A stretch of DNA of 64,000 nucleotides from contig NZ_FSRG01000003.1 in the NCBI RefSeq assembly GCF_900129975.1, positions 124,001 through 188,000 on the forward strand. Reading direction: 5' to 3'. The notes below the pieces were generated by a model. The model did no database searches. It saw nothing but the letters and a program-made list of their open reading frames with translations, and was not told where the DNA came from. Source of the stretch: Halodesulfovibrio marinisediminis DSM 17456. GTDB lineage: Bacteria > Desulfobacterota > Desulfovibrionia > Desulfovibrionales > Desulfovibrionaceae. Positions within the stretch are counted from its first letter, which is position 1. Each line of letters starts with the position of its first letter. Below, one piece after another: positions 9,068 through 18,257 of this stretch. Position numbers and translations under genes: made by a program.

Positions 9068-11218
9068 GTGAAAAAGAAAAAATATATTTTGTTACTAGTT
9101 GGGCTCCTAATGATTCTGTCCGGTTGCAGCGCTCCTAAAGTTGGTAGTTCTAATGCGTCTTCAGGTTTATCTATGGAGACGGAAATAATGGGCAGAGCAA
9201 ATCCGGGATATGTTCAGTGGCTTGAAAAACAGGCTATGCTGAATGCTTCCGAAAAATTATCGACTGTGGTTTCCGGTACCAACCTGTTTTGGTTGGGACC
9301 ATATGAAAAACCGCGTGTTGATATGATGTTGAAGATTGCACCCGTATGGGTAACGTTTGATGCTGCTAGAACAATTTCTGCCAGTTCTGTTCTTCTTGCA
9401 TTACAGAGCGATAGCTATTTACGGACAATGCAGGAACTTGGAATTCGTGGCATTCATATTACATCTATGCGTGAAAATGGAGTCATCTGGGGTAGTCCGA
9501 CAGAGCAGCGCCAACTTGGTGATGACACGGTCAGCTACAATTTCTCTAAGGGCTTTGGTAATGAAAAAGGGTTTAATACGTTCCTGCGTAAAGCGAATAA
9601 GCAGGGAATTATTGTAGGCGATACTGTAATTCCATTTGCGACAGGGCGTGGTGCTGACTACTTTTTAACTGTTCGTGGTGTTGAATCATACAAGGGATTA
9701 TATTGTATGGTAGAAGTGCCGCGTGAACTGTGGAAGCATTTGCCTGAGATAACCACACGAGCACGTGCTGTTTCTGTTGATGAGAATTCCCTTAAGGCGT
9801 TACGTCGGGCGCGTGTTTTACCGCCACCTCTTGTCCGTGAGTCTTTGGATATTTCTTTGACACCGCTTAATTGGTACGCAACAGACGTTGTAAAAGGATT
9901 GGACGGGAATAGTCGTCGCTTTGTCTATCTTGGCTATGGTTCAGAAGCACGTCCAGTTTTGAACTGGAGTGATCCTTCCAAAGCAGCGCAACGACTTATT
10001 TCCGGTTCGCTGATTCAGGAGATTGGATTGCTGCATGTGGCAATGACAAGTGTTCGAGTGTCACCTTTATACGGCTTGGAGCCGTCTTACCCGAATGCTG
10101 ATATGTCCGGCTTCGGCGTAGGAGATACTGCTGTTCAAGCTGCCAGAGATATTGCTCAGGAAGCTCGTCGTTATGGTGGTTGGACATTCCTTGAGGACAA
10201 TCTTCCGCTTCCGGATATAAAAGCAGCGACTGAGGGCGGTGTTGATTTTGCGCTAAACCATGCACTCTCAACATCTGCACAGTATGCGTATGCTACTGGT
10301 GATGCGTCATTACTTAGACAAAGTCTTTATACAATTCTCCAGATGGGAATTGATCCGAAACGGTTTATTAACCGTATTCAGCCGGAATCATACATTGATT
10401 TTTCATTCCCGTTTATGTTCAACCCAGAGCAGAAACGTAATTCAGCTATTAGCAAACAATACTTGGACACTGTACGCGAAAAGATTGCCGTTAATGGTGG
10501 AGATGTCTTTTTTGCAGGCAAAAAACTGTATCTGACTCCGGCAGCGTTTGTGGCAACAGTTCAAGGCATTCGCAATTTCCGTAATCTGACCGAAGAACAG
10601 CGTCATTTAATAAGTAGCGGGCTTACGTTACTTGGACACACACAGGCAATGCAGCCGGGGATCTTTATGCTTTCCGCCGATGAATTACTTGGAGTTCTAC
10701 CGCTTCCAGCGGGGCTACTTGATTATACTGATGAAGAAGATGCCCTGCGCCAGAACATTGCAGGCGGGTACGATTTCACTTCCCGTGGCGGTAGCAATAT
10801 TCTTACAGAAATAGGATTGCCAAAGGCTCCAACCGCATTTGATGATTTAGGTACTGAAGTGCGTATGGTAGAGTCCTTTGCGGGAAATATGCGTCGCATT
10901 ATCAAACTACGAAACGCTCTTGGAATACAGGATGCCCGTGTTGTTCAACTTCCAAAAGCAAAAAACAAAGGTGTGCTGGTTCAGGTATTCCAGCTACCAA
11001 AGGATAATAGTATGAAGGCAACTATCGCAGTTAATGTTATTAACTTTGGTGAACACACGGCAACAGAAGAGTTTTCTTTGTTGAAGACATTAACCAGTGG
11101 TGAAGCAAGCCTTGAAGAACTGCTGACTGGTGAGACAGTGAGTGGTGGAAAGGACGGATTTATTGTTACCGTTCCAGCGCGTACTGCCCAGACGTATGTA
11201 GTTCGTAGTGCAGAGTAG
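9068..11218 (+). CDS. GH13 trehalose-synthase-like lipoprotein, probable pseudoenzyme
   Basis: A 716-residue protein. The GTG start at 9068 has CGGAG 6 bases upstream and opens directly onto a lipoprotein signal (KKKK, hydrophobic stretch, LSGC, lipidated Cys20). The mature part matches, from memory of the family, GH13 maltose glucosyltransferase/trehalose-synthase relatives: QWLEKQAMLN, LGIRGIHIT, TGRGADYFL, YKGLYCMVEVP, NWSDPS, GGWTFLEDNLPLPDIK. The acid/base Glu (E376) is kept. The nucleophile Asp of the RxDxx motif reads R330-V-S332, the terminal NHD is replaced by residues around QPES (438-441), and the usual His of region I is missing. It is probably a non-catalytic glucan- or sugar-binding lipoprotein. 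An alpha-glucan phosphorylase gene lies 1.6 kb on. Confidence 0.62.
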   Translation: MKKKKYILLLVGLLMILSGCSAPKVGSSNASSGLSMETEIMGRANPGYVQWLEKQAMLNASEKLSTVVSGTNLFWLGPYEKPRVDMMLKIAPVWVTFDAARTISASSVLLALQSDSYLRTMQELGIRGIHITSMRENGVIWGSPTEQRQLGDDTVSYNFSKGFGNEKGFNTFLRKANKQGIIVGDTVIPFATGRGADYFLTVRGVESYKGLYCMVEVPRELWKHLPEITTRARAVSVDENSLKALRRARVLPPPLVRESLDISLTPLNWYATDVVKGLDGNSRRFVYLGYGSEARPVLNWSDPSKAAQRLISGSLIQEIGLLHVAMTSVRVSPLYGLEPSYPNADMSGFGVGDTAVQAARDIAQEARRYGGWTFLEDNLPLPDIKAATEGGVDFALNHALSTSAQYAYATGDASLLRQSLYTILQMGIDPKRFINRIQPESYIDFSFPFMFNPEQKRNSAISKQYLDTVREKIAVNGGDVFFAGKKLYLTPAAFVATVQGIRNFRNLTEEQRHLISSGLTLLGHTQAMQPGIFMLSADELLGVLPLPAGLLDYTDEEDALRQNIAGGYDFTSRGGSNILTEIGLPKAPTAFDDLGTEVRMVESFAGNMRRIIKLRNALGIQDARVVQLPKAKNKGVLVQVFQLPKDNSMKATIAVNVINFGEHTATEEFSLLKTLTSGEASLEELLTGETVSGGKDGFIVTVPARTAQTYVVRSAE

Positions 11219-11273
11219 ATAGTCTCTGCCACAGTTTGACTATACAGGACGAAATGATGCCCCTTAACAGGCG

Positions 11274-11298
11274 TTATCTCCATGTCTGTTGGAGATAA
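11274..11298 (+). terminator. Hairpin after the lipoprotein gene
   Basis: TTATCTCCA (11274-11282) pairs perfectly with TGGAGATAA (11290-11298). The following sequence is A-rich, not T-rich, so it is more likely a 3'-end protective hairpin than the terminator itself, which lies just beyond. Confidence 0.4.
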
Positions 11299-11310
11299 AA
11301 ATAAAGAATA

Positions 11311-11350
11311 AAAAAAGCGTGCTCTTGAGAAAAGAGACACGCTTTTTTTA
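11311..11350. terminator. Bidirectional terminator, lipoprotein / trmFO
   Basis: AAAAAAGCGTG(C)TCTT pairs with AAGAG(A)CACGCTTTTTT. A on one side and T on the other allow it to end both convergent genes. Confidence 0.82.
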
Positions 11351-11359
11351 TTTTTATTA

Positions 11360-12709
11360 CTACAGGCAGCAGTCGTCGAGCGTTTCTTTTTGCTCTTCGA
11401 GCCAGGCTGTAAAGGTTTCGCGAGCGCGTTGTGCATAGAGCGCCTTGCGTTCTTTTTTACGTGCCTTGCGATTCAGTGCTGGAGTGAGACCAAACTGAAC
11501 GTTTGCCGGCTGGAAGTTTTTCTGCTCAGTGCGCAGGTGGGCAAGCAGACCGCCGAGGCAAGTTTCTGCAGGAGGTTCTGAAAGTTGAAGTTTTTTAGCT
11601 TTTGCAGCAAGCAATGTTCCGACCCACAGACCGCATGCTGCAGATTCAACATAGCCCTCAACACCAGTGATCTGACCTGCAAGGTAGATGTTTGGACGGT
11701 TCTTGAGTGCAAGCTCGGTGGTCAGAGTCTCAGGTGCATTCACGTAAGTGTTGCGGTGGACACTGCCGTAGCGGACAAATTCTGCATTTTCCAGTCCTGG
11801 AATCATGCGGAAGATGCGATCCTGCTCTTTGTATTTAAGCTTGGTCTGGCAACCTACGAGGTTGAACATGGTCTTGTTCAAGTTCTCAGTACGCAGCTGA
11901 ACCAGTGCAAAAGGGCGTTCTCCAGTGCGTGGATCTGTGAAACCAACTGGCTTGAATGATCCGAATGCAAGGGTCATTTCACCGCGTTCTGCAAGTGCTT
12001 CAATCGGCATACAGCCTTCAAAGTGAATTTCTTTTTCGAAATCTTTTGTTGGCGCTTTTTCACCGGCAATAAGTGCTTCACGAAGAGCATGGTATTCTTC
12101 TTCGTTCAGTGCGCAGTTAAGGTAGTCGGTGTCTTCCGGATTGTAGCGGGAACCCCAGAAGGCGATATCCATGTTGATGGAATCAGCAGTAACAATTGGT
12201 GCAATGGCATCGTAGAAATACAGATGTGTTGCATCAATGGCCTGTGCAAGGGATTCGCTTAGCGCGTCACTTGCAAGCGGACCAGCAGCGAGTACAACGG
12301 CATCAAACTCTGCAAGCTCTTCTGCGTCCAGAGATGTAATTTCTTTGTGTACGAGGGTGATGTTTTCATCCTCAGTAATTGCTTTCGTGATGTAGTTACT
12401 GAACAGTTCACGGTTAACAGCGAGTGCTTTACCTGCAGGAACACGAGTGGCCTCTGCTGCTTCAAGCACAAGGCTGTCCATTTCGCGCATTTCCTGTTTC
12501 AGAATGCCTACAGCAGCATCTGGCTGATCGGAACGGAAGGAGTTGGAGCAAACAAGTTCAGCAAGTCCTTCATAACTGTGTGCCGGAGAGTATTTCTCCG
12601 GTTTCATTTCAAATATAGTAACGGCGACTCCGGCATGGGAGAGTTTGCGGGCACATTCACAGCCAGCAAGGCCACCGCCGATAATAGCAATCTTGGATAG
12701 TTCTGACAC
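11360..12709 (-). CDS. trmFO: tRNA m5U54 methyltransferase TrmFO (folate/FAD-dependent)
   Basis: A 449-residue flavoprotein that makes 5-methyluridine at position 54 in the T-loop of tRNA, using methylenetetrahydrofolate as carbon source and FADH2 as reductant. The N-terminus has the dinucleotide-binding motif IGGGLAGCE, followed by the family stretches AELVCSNSFRSD and VPAGKALAVNR. Near the end GQITGVEGYVESAA is the second FAD-contact region typical of TrmFO and its GidA relatives. Length is normal for the family. It stands as a single minus-strand gene between a terminator and the phosphorylase gene upstream. Confidence 0.95.
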   Translation of the reverse strand: MSELSKIAIIGGGLAGCECARKLSHAGVAVTIFEMKPEKYSPAHSYEGLAELVCSNSFRSDQPDAAVGILKQEMREMDSLVLEAAEATRVPAGKALAVNRELFSNYITKAITEDENITLVHKEITSLDAEELAEFDAVVLAAGPLASDALSESLAQAIDATHLYFYDAIAPIVTADSINMDIAFWGSRYNPEDTDYLNCALNEEEYHALREALIAGEKAPTKDFEKEIHFEGCMPIEALAERGEMTLAFGSFKPVGFTDPRTGERPFALVQLRTENLNKTMFNLVGCQTKLKYKEQDRIFRMIPGLENAEFVRYGSVHRNTYVNAPETLTTELALKNRPNIYLAGQITGVEGYVESAACGLWVGTLLAAKAKKLQLSEPPAETCLGGLLAHLRTEQKNFQPANVQFGLTPALNRKARKKERKALYAQRARETFTAWLEEQKETLDDCCL

Positions 12710-12775
12710 AGAAGCCTCCTATGGGAATGTGCGTCAAATAGACCATTGGCTTCACTTTAGCAACTGTTTTAGAAA

Positions 12776-12806
12776 GGGCGAAGATACTATGCACGTATCT
12801 TCGCCC
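12776..12806 (-). terminator. Hairpin after the phosphorylase gene
   Basis: GGGCGAAGATAC (12776-12787) pairs perfectly with GTATCTTCGCCC (12795-12806), a 12-bp stem. The minus strand continues TTTCTAAAA, a poor U tract, so some read-through into trmFO is possible. Confidence 0.65.
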
Positions 12807-12859
12807 CTATATATAATGTTATGGTAGCCTGTGTCGGCTGCGTTGAGTCACCCGTAACC

Positions 12860-15439
12860 TTACGATGATTCCTGTGGCACTGCCCAACGGATCAGTCCGA
12901 GTGAGCGTGGGTCTATGAGGAGCGGGTTCGTCGGAATAAGACGGATGGTATACCCGAATCGGCCTGCTTTTGATGGTTTCACAACGCCTTCAAAATGTTG
13001 CCAGCCTTCTGGGTCTGGATCTCCGACTGTTTTCAGTTTTTTGATATTACGGGAAACGAATTCTCCATCCTGCTGTACCTGTCCGAAATAAGCTTCGGCA
13101 GAGATACAGTCGCATGGAATTTCATTGAGTTTTACATCAACACTGATGCGTATTGATTCTCCCACATAAGTTTCATCCATAACTTCAATGTGAGCATTGC
13201 GTATGTTAATGCCGCTCCATTTTGTCATGATATCGTTACGCCACTCAGCAAGTTCACGTGCCGGTTGGAAGTCGTAACGGGACAGGTTGTGGAAGTTGTC
13301 ATATGCAGGTTTGTATGCCTTGTGGACATAGTCCATAACCATCCGGTGTGAGTTGAATTCCGGTCCAAGCGTTGTAAGTGCTTTTTTCATACGGCGAATC
13401 CACTGGCGAGGAAGGCCGCCTCGTCCGCGATCATAGAATTCAGGAATTATATCAACTTCGAGTACGTTGAAAAGTGTTCGCAGTTCAACATAATCCTGAT
13501 AATCTGGATCAGAATATTCTTCACCTTTACCGATTGCCCAGCCAATACTGTTGTCAGGAAGATAAGCTTCGTCCCACCAGCCGTCGAGAGTACTGAATGT
13601 CAGTGCACCGTTAAAGATTGCTTTCATTCCGCTGGTTCCACATGCTTCGAAAGGACGCCTAGGTGTGTTCAGCCAGACGTCGCAACCTGCCAGCATGTGT
13701 TTCGCAATTTCCATGTCATAGTCTTCAAGGAAGACCATATGGAAGCGGTAGTCCAGACTGCGGCAGGTCGATACAACTTCTTTAATGTATTTCTTGCCTT
13801 CATTGTCCGCTGGGTGTGCTTTACCAGCAAAGATGAATTGGATAGGGCGTTCTTCATCTTTGAACAAACGAAGCAACCTGTCTTTTTCGCGCATGATAAG
13901 ATTTGCGCGTTTGTACGTTGCAAATCGTCTGGCAAAGCCAATTGTCAGAGCCTGCGGGTTTAAGATTTCTTCCGCATTCTGGATTTCCTGTTTTCGTGCG
14001 CCGTGCGCTTCAAGCTGCCTGCGGAGACGGGTTCGTGCAAAATCTACAAGACGGGCACGAAGGCGTTCATGCGTACGCCAAAGCTCTGCATCGGAGATGT
14101 TGGCGGCTCGGCTCCATAGTGTTTCACAGTCTGGATCTTCCCGCCAATTGGTACCAAGGTATCTGTCGTAGACTTCTTGCATGTCATCGGCAGTCCATGA
14201 TGGAGCGTGAATACCGTTTGTGAGTGATGAAATAGGAATGTCATCCATTGGATATGCCGGCCAGAGTTCTTTCCACATGTTTCTGGATACATGTTTATGC
14301 AGCTTAGAAACGCCGTTGTTGAAACGGGAAAGCTTGAGCGCAAGCACTGTCATACAGAATTCCTCTTTATCATCGAACGGATTTTCACGCCCGAATGAGA
14401 GGAATACCTTAAATGCTAAGCCAAGGTCTCGTGCGTAATCAGAAAAATATTTTTCTATCAGCTCAGGGCTGAATCTATCGTTACCTGCTGGGACAGGAGT
14501 GTGCGTCGTGAATACAGAGCTTGAGGCAACAATCTCAGAAGCGGACTCAAACGTAAGACCTTTCCGCATGAAGGAACGGATGCGTTCAACGCCTGCAAAG
14601 GCTGAGTGTCCCTCATTCATATGAATGACCTGAGGATTATAACCGCAGACTTCAAGCACCTTCATACCACCGATTCCAAGAAGAATTTCCTGCCATAGGC
14701 GCATCTCAATATCTCCTCCATACAGGCTTGCAGTTATAGCCCTAAATTCTGGAGGGTTATCGGTAATTTCTGTATCCATAAGTAATAAAGTAATGCGGCC
14801 TACCTGAGCTTTCCAAATTTGTGCATGAAGTTCACTTTTTCCCAGAGGTATAGTGATACGCATATGGTTTCCATGTTCATCCTCTAATGGAAGAACTGGA
14901 ATTTGGTTGAAATCAAGATCTGGGTAGGATTCCTGCTGCCAGCCATCCGGTGTGAGATATTGATGGTAGTAGCCGTGCTTATAGAGCAGCCCGATTCCTA
15001 CAAGTGGAATGTTTAAATCTGATGCCGACTTAAGATGGTCACCGGCCAGTATACCCAACCCACCAGAATAGATCGGCATACAGCTTGCGATACCGAATTC
15101 AAAACTGAAATATGCCACTGCAGGATTATCCGGCGAGGCATCTTCGATGACTGGAGAAGGACGTTCTTCAAAATATTCTTTAAGGGTCTCTGTTGTGAGC
15201 TTGAGTTGCGATTGGAAGAATGGGTCCTTGGCTACGTTTTCCAAACGTTTTGGATCAACAAGCTGTAAAAAGAGTAGCGGGTTATGGCTTGTAGTAGACC
15301 ATAGTTGTTGATCAATTTGTTTAAATACGTTTTCAGTGTGTCCACACCAAGTAAAGCGGAAGTTGTAAGCAAGTTTCCACAAGTCTTCCAGACCTTCTGG
15401 CAGCTTTGGAATAACATTGAATATTTTTAACGGCTGCAT
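12860..15439 (-). CDS. glgP: Alpha-glucan phosphorylase (GT35)
   Basis: An 859-residue glycogen/alpha-glucan phosphorylase, which releases glucose 1-phosphate from storage glucan using pyridoxal phosphate. The start at 15439 has AGGAG 7 bases upstream; an ATG 33 bases earlier lacks one. It belongs to the short-form alpha-glucan family, opening with IPKLPEGLEDLWKLAYN. Visible motifs are YSGGLGILAGDHLKSASD, HMNEGHSAF and, with the cofactor Lys, ACGTSGMKAIFNG. A C-terminal extension of about 100 residues is usual in this subgroup. Together with the GH13-like lipoprotein nearby it suggests glucan storage and use. An FNR/CRP-like palindrome lies about 75 bases upstream. Confidence 0.92.
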   Translation of the reverse strand: MQPLKIFNVIPKLPEGLEDLWKLAYNFRFTWCGHTENVFKQIDQQLWSTTSHNPLLFLQLVDPKRLENVAKDPFFQSQLKLTTETLKEYFEERPSPVIEDASPDNPAVAYFSFEFGIASCMPIYSGGLGILAGDHLKSASDLNIPLVGIGLLYKHGYYHQYLTPDGWQQESYPDLDFNQIPVLPLEDEHGNHMRITIPLGKSELHAQIWKAQVGRITLLLMDTEITDNPPEFRAITASLYGGDIEMRLWQEILLGIGGMKVLEVCGYNPQVIHMNEGHSAFAGVERIRSFMRKGLTFESASEIVASSSVFTTHTPVPAGNDRFSPELIEKYFSDYARDLGLAFKVFLSFGRENPFDDKEEFCMTVLALKLSRFNNGVSKLHKHVSRNMWKELWPAYPMDDIPISSLTNGIHAPSWTADDMQEVYDRYLGTNWREDPDCETLWSRAANISDAELWRTHERLRARLVDFARTRLRRQLEAHGARKQEIQNAEEILNPQALTIGFARRFATYKRANLIMREKDRLLRLFKDEERPIQFIFAGKAHPADNEGKKYIKEVVSTCRSLDYRFHMVFLEDYDMEIAKHMLAGCDVWLNTPRRPFEACGTSGMKAIFNGALTFSTLDGWWDEAYLPDNSIGWAIGKGEEYSDPDYQDYVELRTLFNVLEVDIIPEFYDRGRGGLPRQWIRRMKKALTTLGPEFNSHRMVMDYVHKAYKPAYDNFHNLSRYDFQPARELAEWRNDIMTKWSGINIRNAHIEVMDETYVGESIRISVDVKLNEIPCDCISAEAYFGQVQQDGEFVSRNIKKLKTVGDPDPEGWQHFEGVVKPSKAGRFGYTIRLIPTNPLLIDPRSLGLIRWAVPQESS

Positions 15440-15843
15440 GCTGTTTCTCCTGCGTGCTAGTAGAGCATTCAAGTCTTGTTATGCCACAGAGTCACTTTTT
15501 TTCGCAGTGTTTTTGATGATTAATCAACGCGTAGAAAATGCATTTTTTAATATAACTTTTTGAAGTTTAAAGGGTTATTGTAAATATCGACTGTGCATAC
15601 CGCGTGAACAATGGAAATGTGTTTTTTCAGTTTGATAGTAAATGTGCGCGTTGCGGCATGCTCTCTTTGGTGATTGGACATGACTTGTTGAAGACTTTCT
15701 GAATGTGATTTGTAGCAATCTGTCAGAAAGGGAGATCTTCGGTAGAACTAAAAACGTAGTTTCGTTTCTTTACTCTCTGGCGTGTCTGGAATATTGATTA
15801 TGTTTGTTTGACCAATTATCTGAAAAAAATTCTGGAGTTATCC
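15440..15843. other. Divergent control region, glgP / dut
   Basis: No gene is seen. Two sites stand out: TTGAT-N5-ATCAA at 15513-15527 (listed separately) and a perfect 8-bp inverted repeat CTTTCTGA/TCAGAAAG spanning about 15692-15729, nearer to dut. Confidence 0.4.
15513..15527. promoter_or_regulatory. FNR/CRP-like palindrome upstream of glgP
   Basis: TTGAT-GATTA-ATCAA resembles an FNR-type site but with a 5-base rather than 4-base centre. An overlapping TGATTAATCA is a perfect 10-base palindrome. Its position 75 bases before the glgP start fits a regulator site. Confidence 0.3.
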
Positions 15844-16368
15844 GTGGGCGATCAGGAATCGTTACAGAATATAATGACATTACAACTGAATGTGCGCTTT
15901 CTGCGTGGGTCAGCAGCTGAATTATATGGTGCTGGTGCTGGTGCAGGGGCTGATGGTGCCTGCGGCCTTGCATATGCAACGCCGTGCTCTGCTGGGTTGG
16001 ATTTGCGAGCCTGTTTTGAGCAAGACAATATTATGATCCCTGCCGGAGGCCGTTATGCGATTCCTGCCGGTATCGCCATTGACCCTCAGTGTAATACTGT
16101 GGCGGGATTTATCTATTCCCGTAGCGGGCTTGGTACCAAAAAGGGATTAACCGTCAGTCAGGGCGTCGGGGTTGTTGATCCTGATTATCGCGGTGAAATA
16201 TTTATTTCATTATTGAATACTTCCGGCGAAGACCGTGTCATCACACGTGGTGAACGTGTGGCACAACTGGTCTTTCAGCCGTTTTTCCGTGCTCAGATTT
16301 CCGTAGTAGATTCACTTGAAGAAACTGAGCGTGGCGAAGGTGGTTTCGGACATACCGGGACTATGTAA
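15844..16368 (+). CDS. dut: dUTP diphosphatase
   Basis: A 174-residue trimeric dUTPase, which hydrolyses dUTP to dUMP and keeps uracil out of DNA. The GTG at 15844 is chosen because GGAG lies 6 bases before it; an ATG at 15874 is the alternative. The five family motifs are present: SAGLDLRA, YSRSGLG, GVVDPDYRGEI (catalytic Asp), RGERVAQLVFQP and the C-terminal arm RGEGGFGHTG. An Ala/Gly-rich insert (GAGAGAGADGAC, about residues 32-43) before motif 1 is unusual and is likely a loop. argD follows after 46 bases. Confidence 0.92.
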   Translation: MGDQESLQNIMTLQLNVRFLRGSAAELYGAGAGAGADGACGLAYATPCSAGLDLRACFEQDNIMIPAGGRYAIPAGIAIDPQCNTVAGFIYSRSGLGTKKGLTVSQGVGVVDPDYRGEIFISLLNTSGEDRVITRGERVAQLVFQPFFRAQISVVDSLEETERGEGGFGHTGTM

Positions 16369-16414
16369 CGTAAACTTATAACCCGCAGTGAGCGGTAAAA
16401 AAGCGGATAATAGA

Positions 16415-17614
16415 ATGAGTACTAGTTTTGATGCATTGAAACATCGTGAAGAAAAGCTTTTATGCCGCACCTACGGGCGTTACCCACTCGCGATCAAGCG
16501 AGGCGAGGGCGCTCGTTTATATGACTTTGATGGCAAAGAGTACATTGACCTGTTAGCTGGTATTGCTGTGACTAATGTTGGTCATTGCCGACCGGAGCTT
16601 GCAGACGTAGTGGCGGAACAGGCTCGAAAGCTCGTGCATGTTAGCAACCTGTTTTATCAGGAAGAGCAGCTTGATCTTGCAGAAAAAATTCTCGCAACTT
16701 GTCGTTTTGACAAAGCGTTTTTCTGTAACTCTGGTGCGGAAGCAAATGAAGCAGCCATTAAAATTTGCCGACGATACACTCAGCGGGTTAAAGGGCGTGA
16801 TGCAGGTGAAATTATTACCTTTACAGGTGCATTCCACGGCAGGACTCTGGCAACCGTTGCCGCAACAGGACAGGCCAAGTTTGCAGATGGGTTTGCCCCA
16901 ATTCCACAAGGCTTTAAGCAGGTTGAGTGGGGTAATCTTGACGTGTTGGAAGAGGCAATTACCGATTCCACAGCCGGTGTGCTTGTAGAGGTTATTCAGG
17001 GTGAGGGCGGAATCCGTCCAATGACTGCTGAGTTTGCAAAAGGTGTTGAACGCATTTGCCGTGAAAAGGGTATTCTCTTTATGGTGGATGAGATTCAGAC
17101 AGGTCTTTGTCGTACCGGTAAGTTTTGGGCACACCAGTTATTTGACCTCCAGCCGGATGTCATGAGTTGTGCTAAGGCTCTTGCCAACGGTCTTCCAATG
17201 GGGGCAATGCTGTGTACTGATGAAGTTGCACAGGGCTTTGAACCGGGAAGCCATGCGACCACCTTCGGTGCAGGGGCAGCTCTTTCTGCTGTTGCAGCCA
17301 AAGTTATCGATATCATGGTTGATGAAAAGCTTGCAGAACGTGCACATGATCTTGGTGAATACGCCATGAATGCTTTCCGTGAGATTGGTAAGCGTTGTCC
17401 AGGTACTATTGAAGAAGTACGTGGCCATGGTCTTATGATTGGTGTTGTTCTTGCGAATGAAGGAAAGGCTGTGTGGGAAGCGCTTATTGAAAAGGGCTTT
17501 ATTTTGAACCTTACTCAGGAGCGAGTGCTGCGTTTGGTGCCACCGTTAGTGATTACGAAAGAAGATATTGATGCTTTTGCCAATGCGTTAGAGGAGTTGC
17601 TCTCTCAAAAATAG
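16415..17614 (+). CDS. argD: Acetylornithine aminotransferase
   Basis: A 399-residue class III PLP-dependent aminotransferase, most likely ArgD, which converts N-acetylglutamate semialdehyde to N-acetylornithine in arginine synthesis. It contains CRTYGRYPLAIKRGEG, the motif SGAEANEAAIK, TFTGAFHGRT, VDEIQTGLCRTGKFWAH and the PLP-binding Lys in SCAKALANG. I chose the ATG at 16415, where homologues start; a GTG at 16388 is in frame, and neither has a strong SD. Related ornithine or succinylornithine transaminases cannot be excluded. It probably shares a transcript with dut and ends at the terminator just downstream. Confidence 0.88.
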   Translation: MSTSFDALKHREEKLLCRTYGRYPLAIKRGEGARLYDFDGKEYIDLLAGIAVTNVGHCRPELADVVAEQARKLVHVSNLFYQEEQLDLAEKILATCRFDKAFFCNSGAEANEAAIKICRRYTQRVKGRDAGEIITFTGAFHGRTLATVAATGQAKFADGFAPIPQGFKQVEWGNLDVLEEAITDSTAGVLVEVIQGEGGIRPMTAEFAKGVERICREKGILFMVDEIQTGLCRTGKFWAHQLFDLQPDVMSCAKALANGLPMGAMLCTDEVAQGFEPGSHATTFGAGAALSAVAAKVIDIMVDEKLAERAHDLGEYAMNAFREIGKRCPGTIEEVRGHGLMIGVVLANEGKAVWEALIEKGFILNLTQERVLRLVPPLVITKEDIDAFANALEELLSQK

Positions 17615-17641
17615 CATCGTTACTTTTATTGCCATTACTGC

Positions 17642-17679
17642 AAATTCCCTGTCTCAGAAGAGACGGGGAATTTTTTTTG
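17642..17679 (+). terminator. Terminator of dut-argD
   Basis: AAATTCCC(T)GTCTC pairs with GAGAC(G)GGGAATTT around AGAA and is followed by a T tract. Confidence 0.88.
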
Positions 17680-18257
17680 AATTTTACAATTTTTTCTAAA
17701 GAAAATTTTGTAACGGCATAAATTGTAATAATAAGTCAGGTTGTCATCGTGATTGTCGACAATTTTGTTGCTGATAAACCGCTGAGATAGCACGTCTGTT
17801 TTGAATGTCAAAATATTTGTTACAAAAATGTAAAACTAGCAAACAGTGCGATTTTGACGTTAAAAGTGGGTGAGCTGAGGGGGCGGATGAGCGGGTAAAA
17901 AAGTGAATAAGGTTGATGGGCGCTATTAAGCTTTTTTGTGTTATAAGTATCTATAATATATAATTAAAAGTTATAATGATTGTGTAAGCAATTAAATCAA
18001 ATTTTATGTTTTTTTATGAGAATCTCAGTTGAGTTGACAAAAAATAAAATACTCATGTAATAAGATTGGGAGGTTAGCGGAGTTGCGTTCGAGGGGGTGT
18101 ATGGGGTTTTTCTTTTTGAAATTTTTTCAAAATGCCTCATTTTTTGTCCGCACTGTAAAAAATTCTTTCCTTTTTGAACGTCATCTTCTTCTTTTTCTAA
18201 ATAACAAAAATGGAAACAGGATGCCCCGTGCGGTGTCCGATATAGGATGTATTCATC
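17680..18257. other. AT-rich control region before the amino-acid transporter
   Basis: No gene is seen. It holds an imperfect inverted repeat (TTACAAT... with ...TTTTGTAA, about 17684-17713), a cluster of TATAAT-like strings at 17952-17977 without good -35 boxes, the better promoter at 18034-18063, and a small hairpin TTTTGAAA/TTTCAAAA (18114-18132) in the presumed leader. Confidence 0.45.
18034..18063 (+). promoter_or_regulatory. Candidate sigma-70 promoter of the transporter operon
   Basis: A consensus TTGACA (18034-18039) is followed after 18 bases by TAATAA (18058-18063). The -10 is only moderate. Transcription would begin near 18070 and leave a leader of about 190 bases before the ATPase gene. 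Confidence 0.5.
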
